A stretch of DNA of 16,542 nucleotides from an uncultured Eubacteriales bacterium (GTDB taxonomy: Bacteria; Bacillota; Clostridia; Christensenellales; QALW01): positions 1 to 16,542 of the forward strand of contig URYI01000033.1 of the NCBI GenBank assembly GCA_900552055.1, written 5' to 3'. Shown here piece by piece: positions 1 to 10,475 of the stretch (position 1 is its first letter; each line of letters opens with the position of its first letter). Both the position numbers and the translations under genes were made by a program. The notes beneath the pieces were generated by a model. That model worked only from the letters and a program-made list of their open reading frames with translations, was not told where the DNA came from and did no database searches.

Positions 1-37
1 AACCCGCATAAACGCCGGTTTTACTAAGCATTTTTGT

Positions 38-4639
<4,602 letters not shown>

Positions 4640-4652
4640 TTTTTTGCTCCTT

Positions 4653-5927
4653 TCAGCGATAGATTATTTCATCCCGGCCGGGGCCTACTGAAACATGGGT
4701 TATGGGGCATTCTATATATCTTTCTATATATTCTATATAGTCCCGCGCTTCTTTGGGCAGCTTGTCGTATTGAGTTGCCTTGCTTATGTTGGTTTTCCAG
4801 CCGGGCATGGTTATATATACCGGTTCGGCCTTTATAAGCTGAGGGGTAACGGGGAAATCCTTAACTATTTCCTGGCCTATTTTGTATCCGACACAGAGGG
4901 GGATCTCCTCCATATAGGAGAGCACGTCCAGCTTGGTAAGGCAGATGCAGTCGGCGCCCTGAAGCCTGGCGCCGTAGCGCGTGGCCACTAAATCAATGGG
5001 GCCCACCCGCCTGGGCCTGCCTGTTGCCGCGCCGTATTCATCGCCCGCCTTGCGCAGCTGCTCGGCTTTTTCTCCGTCCCATTCGGCTACAAACGGGCCT
5101 TCTCCTACAGCTGTGGAATAGGCTTTGGCTATGCCCATCACTTTATCCACTTTTATAAAGGGCGCGCCGCAGCCTATGGGGGCGTAGGCGGCAAGAGGGG
5201 TAGAGGAGGAGGTAAAAGGATATATGCCGTAGTCTATATCCCTTAGGGCGCCCAACTGCGCTTCAAACAGGATATTCTTGCCCTGCTCCTGTGCCTGCTT
5301 GAGCAGCAGGCCGGTATCGGTTATATATTCCCTGAAAGGATATCCGTATTTTTTGATCCAGTCCATTATCTCTTCAAGGGTATACTGCTTGCTGTTGTAA
5401 ACTCCTGAAAGAAAAAGATTTTTATATTCCAGCAAATCAGCCAGACGGCCCCTGAGATAATCTTCGTCCAGCAGTTCGCACATCTGAAGGGCCTTTTTCA
5501 TGTATTTATCGCCGTACACGGGAGCGATGCCGCGGCGGGTGGAACCGTATTTCTTGCCGGCAAGGCGCTCCTCCTCGCAGATGTCCTGCTGCTTGTGCCA
5601 GGGCAGGCAGATAATGGCGCGGTCGCTTATTTTGAAATTATCGGGCGTGATATTTATGCCCCGCTCGCGCAGAGTGGCAATCTCATTAAAAAGATGCTCT
5701 AAATCTATAACCGTGCCGTTTCCCAGAATGTTGATTACATTCTCCCGGCATATGCCCGAAGGCAGCAGGTTGAGCTTGAAGGTGCCTAATTGATTCACCA
5801 CCGTATGGCCTGCATTGTTGCCGCCCTGATAGCGGCACACTACCTGAAAATCCTCTGAAACAAGGTCCACCATGCGCCCCTTGCCTTCGTCTCCCCAGGT
5901 TATGCCTACTATTGCCATTGTCGCCAT
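4653..5927 (-). CDS. purA: Adenylosuccinate synthetase
   Basis: Condenses IMP with aspartate using GTP to form adenylosuccinate, the substrate of the adjacent purB product. It is 424 residues, as expected. The N-terminal WGDEGKG is at residues 11-17, with the catalytic Asp13. GGNNAGHT at 35-42 carries His41. Later come an arginine-rich GRPRRVGPIDLVATRYG segment (IMP/GTP-contacting region in the family) and the guanine-recognition TKLD motif. The first ATG (5927) has GGAGG at 5935-5939 with a 7-base spacer. An alternative MAIVG start three codons later is less well spaced. It follows asnA by 32 bases and precedes purB by 13 bases. AsnA, PurA and the asparagine branch all draw on aspartate, which may explain their co-transcription (inference). 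Confidence 0.98.
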   Translation of the reverse strand: MATMAIVGITWGDEGKGRMVDLVSEDFQVVCRYQGGNNAGHTVVNQLGTFKLNLLPSGICRENVINILGNGTVIDLEHLFNEIATLRERGINITPDNFKISDRAIICLPWHKQQDICEEERLAGKKYGSTRRGIAPVYGDKYMKKALQMCELLDEDYLRGRLADLLEYKNLFLSGVYNSKQYTLEEIMDWIKKYGYPFREYITDTGLLLKQAQEQGKNILFEAQLGALRDIDYGIYPFTSSSTPLAAYAPIGCGAPFIKVDKVMGIAKAYSTAVGEGPFVAEWDGEKAEQLRKAGDEYGAATGRPRRVGPIDLVATRYGARLQGADCICLTKLDVLSYMEEIPLCVGYKIGQEIVKDFPVTPQLIKAEPVYITMPGWKTNISKATQYDKLPKEARDYIEYIERYIECPITHVSVGPGRDEIIYR

Positions 5928-5959
5928 AATAATTCCTCCCCAAAATTGTATTAATCAGT

Positions 5960-6949
5960 TCAAAGCAGGGTTATGCCCTGCCTGAGGCATTGTTCTATAT
6001 GTTCCTTCGGCCAGACGGACGCCTGAACCTCGCCTATGTGATGCTTTCTGAGCATGAACATGCACAGCCGTGACTGTCCGATTCCTCCGCCTATGGTAAG
6101 GGGGAGAGTGCCGTTTAATATTTCCTGATGGTAGGGCAGAGCCATGCGCTCATTGAGCCCTAATTCGTCAAGCTGGCTTTTGAGCGCTTGGGCGTCCACT
6201 CTTATGCCCATGCTGGAAAGCTCAAAGGGTATGTCCAGCTCAGGATAATAAAGGATGATATCTCCGTTAAGCGTCCAGTCGTCGTAATCGGGCGCGCGCC
6301 CGTCATGCCTTTTGCCCGAACGCAGGCGGCCGCCTATCTGGGATATAAATACGGCCCCATATTTTTTAGCCGCCATATATTCCCTCTCTTTAGGAGTAAG
6401 GGACGGATAGGCGTCCTCTAATTCCTGCGAGGATATAAAGCTGATTTTTTCAGGCAGTACAGCCTGCCCTAAAGAGGGAAAATTGGAGAGCACATATTGC
6501 TCCGCGCTTATCAGAGTTTCGTAAATGTCGCAGACAGTCTGCCTTAGGCAGTCAAAATTCCGCTGACTGGGCAGAATGATTTTTTCCCAGTCGTATTGGT
6601 CCACATATATAGAATGCAGGCAGTCACAATTTTCATCCCGCCGTATTGCGTTCATGTCGGTATATAAACCTTCTTCAGGCTCAAATTGGTATCTGGCCAG
6701 GGCATACCTCTTCCACTTTGCCAGGGAATGCACAATTTCCGCAACACAGCCCGTTTCCTTTATATCAAAGGAGACGGGGCGCTCGCAGCCGTTTAGGTTG
6801 TCGTTGAGGCCTGTTTCAGGCAACAAAAAAAGAGGCGCCGAAACCCTTTGAAGCCTTAGCTTTAGAGATAAAGCCCTTTCAAAGAAATCCTTAAGCGCCT
6901 TTATTGCGGTTTCGGTTTCCCGCAGATTCAATTTTGGTTGGTAACTCAT
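5960..6949 (-). CDS. asnA: Aspartate--ammonia ligase (ammonia-dependent asparagine synthetase)
   Basis: Forms asparagine from aspartate, ammonia and ATP (AMP-forming). It is an AsnA-type enzyme with the class II aminoacyl-tRNA synthetase fold. The 329 residues match the E. coli length of 330. Characteristic blocks are HSLAKWKR (74-81), GEGLYTDMNA-like EEGLYTDMNA (92-101), YVDQYDWE (115-122), RAPDYDDW (218-225), ELSSMGIRVD (243-252) and the motif-3-like GGGIGQSR (287-294). All are as in the family. The ATG at 6949 has only a weak ribosome site, GGCGGA at 6955-6960. It is the first gene of the operon with purA, purB, pyrG and guaA, and is preceded by a ~150-base leader with an intrinsic terminator (6982-7027), suggesting transcription attenuation. 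No glutaminase domain is present, so it is not AsnB. Confidence 0.97.
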   Translation of the reverse strand: MSYQPKLNLRETETAIKALKDFFERALSLKLRLQRVSAPLFLLPETGLNDNLNGCERPVSFDIKETGCVAEIVHSLAKWKRYALARYQFEPEEGLYTDMNAIRRDENCDCLHSIYVDQYDWEKIILPSQRNFDCLRQTVCDIYETLISAEQYVLSNFPSLGQAVLPEKISFISSQELEDAYPSLTPKEREYMAAKKYGAVFISQIGGRLRSGKRHDGRAPDYDDWTLNGDIILYYPELDIPFELSSMGIRVDAQALKSQLDELGLNERMALPYHQEILNGTLPLTIGGGIGQSRLCMFMLRKHHIGEVQASVWPKEHIEQCLRQGITLL

Positions 6950-6981
6950 TTATATCCGCCGCCCATATATTAATAATCATT

Positions 6982-7027
6982 AAAAAAGAGTGTTTTTTCC
7001 ATATGCGCCGCCGCATATGAAACACCC
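6982..7027 (-). terminator. Intrinsic terminator in the asnA leader (candidate attenuator)
   Basis: On the minus strand, CATATGCG (7019-7012) and CGCATATG (7007-7000) form a perfect 8-bp stem with loop GCGG. The stem is extended outward by TTT with GAA and, past a four-A bulge, by GGGTG (7027-7023) with CACTC (6992-6988). Six T residues follow at 6987-6982. It sits after the promoter and 32 bases before the asnA ATG, the place expected for a conditional terminator rather than an end-of-gene terminator. The next gene in the same direction is asnA itself. Confidence 0.75.
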
Positions 7028-7065
7028 TGAGCTTTTGTTACAGGCCGTGTTTCACAATAACGGCC
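7018..7065 (-). ncRNA. Candidate H-type pseudoknot leader RNA (antiterminator), ligand unknown
   Basis: On the minus strand, GGCCGT (7065-7060) pairs with ACGGCC (7048-7043), leaving an 11-base loop. Within the loop TGAAAC (7054-7049) is perfectly complementary to GTTTCA (7023-7018), which is part of the 5' arm of the following terminator. Opening the last two pairs of stem 1 would lengthen the second helix to 8 bp. Forming the second helix would remove the 5' arm from the terminator, so the two structures look mutually exclusive. The connecting loop (7042-7024) is 19 bases. It matches no riboswitch consensus I can recall: not T-box, purine or PyrR. Pairings are seen in the sequence; function is inferred. 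Confidence 0.45.
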
Positions 7066-7108
7066 GGCATTTATTTATACTTGCTGAACGCACCGTAAAA
7101 AATACTCT

Positions 7109-7140
7109 ATTATAATACCCTAAAGAGCCGCCTCTGTCAA
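7109..7140 (-). promoter_or_regulatory. Promoter of the asnA-purA-purB-pyrG-guaA operon
   Basis: On the minus strand, TTGACA (7140-7135) is followed by a 17-base spacer and TATTAT (7117-7112), overlapping a TATAAT (7114-7109). This is a near-consensus sigma-A promoter. Transcription would start near 7100-7105, giving a leader of about 150 bases before asnA. Confidence 0.85.
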
Positions 7141-7218
7141 TCAAAATATAATTTTGGCGCATTTTTTGCGGGAGCTTTGAGCGGCCGGGAATGTTTAAAG
7201 GCGGTTAAGACTTTTCAG

Positions 7219-7260
7219 CTTGGGACGGGGCTGCGAAAACTTAGGACGGGCTTATAAAAA
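7219..7260. repeat. Two imperfect 21-bp tandem repeats between divergent promoters
   Basis: Two adjacent copies, 7219-7239 and 7240-7260, share the core CTTRGGACGGG followed by an A-rich end (CGAAAA and ATAAAAA). They lie between the asnA promoter and the ABC-operon promoter, about 70 bases upstream of the latter's -35 box. They could be a regulator binding site or chance. No other clear feature was seen in 7141-7328. Confidence 0.4.
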
Positions 7261-7328
7261 CTGTGCTAAGGTTTTCATTTTTAAGGCGGTGCCCGCTGTG
7301 CGCCGGCTGAAAAAGTTGATTTTGGGTA

Positions 7329-7357
7329 TTGATTTTTTGTCATTGAAATTGTATAAT
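7329..7357 (+). promoter_or_regulatory. Promoter of the ABC/DUF1854 operon
   Basis: TTGATT (7329-7334), a 17-base spacer and a perfect TATAAT (7352-7357). The transcription start is expected near 7364, giving a leader of nearly 200 bases before the first ABC gene. That leader contains the small ORF at 7400-7459. Confidence 0.75.
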
Positions 7358-7399
7358 ATCTTTAATTGAGCAAAATTTACTGCGGGAGGAGTGTAATTC

Positions 7400-7459
7400 A
7401 TGATAAATTTTAAAAAATATTCTTTTTATTCCCGCGCATATTTGGTGATTCTCTTATAA
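7400..7459 (+). CDS. Putative 19-aa leader peptide / small membrane peptide
   Basis: A short ORF starts 36 bases after the predicted transcription start of the ABC operon. It has a near-perfect ribosome site, GGGAGGAG (7384-7391), 8 bases before ATG 7400, stronger than that of the following ABC gene. The product is MINFKKYSFYSRAYLVILL: basic and aromatic at the N-terminus and hydrophobic at the C-terminus. It is in frame with the ABC gene but separated by TAA 7457 and TGA 7475. It could be a regulatory leader peptide, a small membrane protein, or the relic of a longer N-terminus. I do not recognise a family. Evidence is only the ribosome site, the promoter and the position. Confidence 0.4.
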   Translation: MINFKKYSFYSRAYLVILL

Positions 7460-7561
7460 AGGCCATTATTATATTGAATATATTTGGGCTTTGACGGAGG
7501 TTTTGCGCGCGGAGGCATGACCTTTAGTATTTTACTGCTTTTAAGGAGAAAAATTTCAATA

Positions 7562-9916
7562 ATGAAGGACGATAAAAGAAATAAGCTTCCGGGCTTCCTG
7601 GCGCGCATTGCCGGGGAACAAGGAATAGATGCGGATAGCATTATTGCTTTTGGACGGGGGGATCTTAACGCGCAGTGCGCATATAAGGATACATATCTCC
7701 TGGCGGATAAAAGCACTCTGCATATCCTTTATATGCAGGATGCTCCTGAACCCCGTGTTTTCGGAGGATACTTTGAACGCAGAAAGCGCCGCAGCCGGTT
7801 TATGCAGCAAAAGGAAGCGGGGCGCACATTAGAAAAGCATTTGCAGTTTTCATATGAGAACATTCAGGAGCTCAAGGTGGAAAACAGAATTTCGGGCGGG
7901 GCGTTTGTTCTGCTTTCGGGCGGCCTGGAGAGCTTTATATGCGCGTTTTCGGGCGGATATATGAGGGATAATGCCCGCTTTGCTCATATATTAAATAAGC
8001 TTATAAAAAAAGAGGAGATTGCGCCTGACGATTTAAAAGAGCCCCATGAGGAAAAACGCTGTCCCAAATGCGGGATGCTTTATCCTGAGAAGGATAGGGC
8101 CGTCTGCCCCCGCTGTATGGATAAAAAATCCTTATTTCTGCGCATGCTGGGTTATTTTAAGCCCTATAAGCTGCGGATTGCCCTGTTTTTCTCCTGTGTG
8201 GTGCTGGAAACCGTGATGAATCTTTTCGTGCCCCTTTTAAGCGGCACGCTGTTTTATGATGTTGTCAGCCGCAATGAAGAGACGCTTTCCTCTCTGGGGC
8301 TGCCTGCGGGGGAATTTGTCCTGGCCGTCGTAATTATCGCCCTGGCTATACTTGTTTCCCGCCTGCTCCAGTCGGGCTTTACCATTATAAAGGGCAGAAT
8401 AGTGGGACATATAGTGCCCATGGCGGTATACGACATAAAAACAGGCCTGTATAATTCAGTGCAGCGCCTGTCGGTGGGATTTTTCGCCAAAAGGCAGACG
8501 GGAGCGTTAATGACGCGCATAAGCGAAGATGCCAACGAGGTTATGAGCTTTTTTATAGACGGCCTGCCTTATATGTTCACCAATATCCTTTTTATGATTT
8601 CCAGCCTATTGATAATGCTTTCTATGAGCGTAAGGCTGACTCTGCTCTCTGTTATGACTTTGCCTCTGCTGTTTTTCATAAGCTTTAAAATGCAGCCGGT
8701 TTTATGGCGCTATAACGGCAGGCGGCACAGAACGAGGCGCTCGCTTTATTCAGTAATAAACGACAACCTTACCGGCGCGCGTGTGGTAAAGGCCTTCGGC
8801 CGGGAGCAGGCGGAAAACCAGCGGTTTTATAAAATCAGCCAAAAGGTGCAGCGGGCCGAAATGGATTTAGTGAATTATGACAATCTCTTTTATATTGTCT
8901 ATGCCAGTGTGGAGCAGTTCGCAATAGTTTCGGTATGGCTTTTCGGCGCGGGCATGGTGCTGGGCGACGCGCCTGTGCTGGATTACGGCATATTGGTTAC
9001 GTTTATAAGCTACGTTACTTCTCTGGCCGAGCGCTTGGATTTCTTTTCCTATATATTCCGCTGGTGGGCCGCCAGCATGAACAGCGCGCAGCGCATTTTT
9101 GAGATACTGGACGCTTCCCCTGAAGTGGTGGAGAGCGCCCTGCCGGTATGCCTGCCCCAGGTAAGGGGAGAAATAGAACTGAAAAATGTCAGCTTCAGCT
9201 ATGAACCCAATAAGCCTGTACTGAGCAATATCAGCTTTAAGGCCAGGCCGGGCTGCATGCTGGGAATAGTGGGACATTCGGGCGCCGGGAAAAGCACTAT
9301 TGTCAATCTTATTTCCAGGCTCTATGACCCTCAGGAGGGAGAAGTGCTTCTGGACGGTGTAAATGTAAAAGAACTTTCTTTTGCCCAGCTCCATAAGTCC
9401 ATAGCCCTTGTTTCCCAGGAAACCTATATTTTCCGGGGCACTGTGGCTGAAAACATAGCCTATGCACGGCCTGAGGCGGGCATGCGGGAGATAATAGAAG
9501 CGGCTGCGGCAGGTAGCGCGCATGATTTTATCATGAAGCTGCCTGACGGCTATAATACCGTTATAGGAGGAGGCGGGCGCAGCCTCTCTGGCGGGGAACG
9601 GCAGCGCATTTCCATTGCGCGCGCTATTCTGGCTGATCCCAGAGTACTGATACTGGATGAAGCTACTGCCAGCCTGGACACTCAAACCGAGCGCCGGATA
9701 CAGGCGGCTATAGACGCCCTGGTAAAAGGACGCACGACCATAGCCATAGCGCACCGCCTGTCTACTCTGCGCAACGCGGATAATTTGATAGTTATAGAAA
9801 ACGGGAGGATAACAGAGCAGGGCACCCATATGGAGCTGGCCAGGCAAAAAGGTACATATTATAAGCTTTTGCAGCTTCAGAGCAAGGCCCTTGCGCTTAG
9901 AGGAATAGGAGAATGA
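7562..9916 (+). CDS. ABC exporter subunit with N-terminal zinc-ribbon extension (TM + ATPase fusion)
   Basis: A membrane ABC transporter half-molecule of 784 residues from ATG 7562. AAGGAG at 7543-7548 precedes it by 13 bases; TTG 7484 and ATG 7517 are in-frame alternatives with worse ribosome spacing. Residues 1-165 are a soluble domain, perhaps PH-like. A zinc ribbon follows with Cys167, Cys170, Cys182 and Cys185, then an exporter membrane domain (about 195-480) with six likely helices, then the ATPase. The ATPase shows Walker A GHSGAGKST (571-579), Q-loop VSQETYIF, signature LSGGERQR (675-682), Walker B ending in catalytic Glu700, and switch His731. At ~780 residues it is longer than a usual ~580-residue exporter half because of the N-terminal extension. 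It probably pairs with the second ABC subunit downstream. The substrate is unknown; DUF1854 neighbours suggest the little-studied DUF1854-linked transporter group. Confidence 0.92.
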   Translation: MKDDKRNKLPGFLARIAGEQGIDADSIIAFGRGDLNAQCAYKDTYLLADKSTLHILYMQDAPEPRVFGGYFERRKRRSRFMQQKEAGRTLEKHLQFSYENIQELKVENRISGGAFVLLSGGLESFICAFSGGYMRDNARFAHILNKLIKKEEIAPDDLKEPHEEKRCPKCGMLYPEKDRAVCPRCMDKKSLFLRMLGYFKPYKLRIALFFSCVVLETVMNLFVPLLSGTLFYDVVSRNEETLSSLGLPAGEFVLAVVIIALAILVSRLLQSGFTIIKGRIVGHIVPMAVYDIKTGLYNSVQRLSVGFFAKRQTGALMTRISEDANEVMSFFIDGLPYMFTNILFMISSLLIMLSMSVRLTLLSVMTLPLLFFISFKMQPVLWRYNGRRHRTRRSLYSVINDNLTGARVVKAFGREQAENQRFYKISQKVQRAEMDLVNYDNLFYIVYASVEQFAIVSVWLFGAGMVLGDAPVLDYGILVTFISYVTSLAERLDFFSYIFRWWAASMNSAQRIFEILDASPEVVESALPVCLPQVRGEIELKNVSFSYEPNKPVLSNISFKARPGCMLGIVGHSGAGKSTIVNLISRLYDPQEGEVLLDGVNVKELSFAQLHKSIALVSQETYIFRGTVAENIAYARPEAGMREIIEAAAAGSAHDFIMKLPDGYNTVIGGGGRSLSGGERQRISIARAILADPRVLILDEATASLDTQTERRIQAAIDALVKGRTTIAIAHRLSTLRNADNLIVIENGRITEQGTHMELARQKGTYYKLLQLQSKALALRGIGE

Positions 9917-9918
9917 AT

Positions 9919-10464
9919 ATGGAAAACAACGATATAATAAAAAGTCAGCTTAAAGCCGTAGATGAAATGTTCAATATAAACTATATTACCGCTGAAAACG
10001 CCCTTTTTGAAAGGACGCCGGGCGGCTTTCTGGCCATGCGCTATAAGGATGAATACTATCCCAGGATTCAGCCTTACCGCGCCTTTCCGTTTACTGATTC
10101 GGACAGATTCATATCCATAAGGACGAATAACGGGAACGAGAATAAGGAAATAGGCATGATAGAAGAGCTTAAAAGCCTGCCGGAGGAATACTGCAGGATG
10201 ATAGAAGAGCAGCTGGAACTTAGGTATTTTATGCCCGAAATCATAAGGATACACAGCATACGGGAGGAATACGGCTATTCATACTGGGACGTCCTCACCG
10301 ACAGGGGAGAATGCCGCTTTACCACCAATATGAGCGCAGGCACGGCGGTTTCTATTTCAGAAGTAAGAATGATTATCAAGGATGTGGACGATAACCGCTT
10401 TGAAATAAAGGATATCCGTAAATTAAGCGCGTCCGAACTTAAAATGCTTGACCTTTATCTTTAG
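9919..10464 (+). CDS. DUF1854 family protein between two ABC subunits
   Basis: A soluble protein of 181 residues with no signal peptide or membrane segment. I place it in the DUF1854 family from memory. Recognisable points are the aromatic, proline-containing YYPRIQPYRAFPFTDSDRFI stretch near the middle and the later YSYWDVLTDRGECRF segment, followed by an acidic-aromatic C-terminus. ATG 9919 is chosen because AGGAG (9907-9911) is 7 bases away. ATG 9913, two codons earlier, overlaps the upstream stop as ATGA and could use AGAGGA at 9899-9904. The next gene starts 11 bases after its stop, and its own stop codon lies inside that gene's ribosome site. In some proteobacteria DUF1854 genes are annotated beside cyanophycin-related ABC genes. 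Its role here is unknown; an accessory or regulatory subunit of the transporter is inferred from position. Confidence 0.75.
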   Translation: MENNDIIKSQLKAVDEMFNINYITAENALFERTPGGFLAMRYKDEYYPRIQPYRAFPFTDSDRFISIRTNNGNENKEIGMIEELKSLPEEYCRMIEEQLELRYFMPEIIRIHSIREEYGYSYWDVLTDRGECRFTTNMSAGTAVSISEVRMIIKDVDDNRFEIKDIRKLSASELKMLDLYL

Positions 10465-10475
10465 GAGAAAAATAT

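Noticed and set aside
1..20. Possible guaA terminator hairpin (AACC...GGTT with a mismatch)
   Set aside because: Weak stem and any T-tract on the minus strand would fall outside the window.
7038..7070. A 10-codon ORF (MPAVIVKHGL) inside the asnA leader, as in amino-acid attenuation peptides
   Set aside because: No ribosome binding site before its ATG and no asparagine or aspartate codons; the bases are better explained by the pseudoknot stem.
6982..7105. T-box leader for asparagine control of asnA
   Set aside because: The GGGTG near 7027 resembles part of the T-box, but the UGGN bulge is missing and the leader is too short for a specifier stem I.
8867..9847. 326-codon minus-strand ORF opposite the first ABC gene
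   Set aside because: Shadow of a gene with intact ABC motifs on the plus strand; no known motif in the opposite frame.
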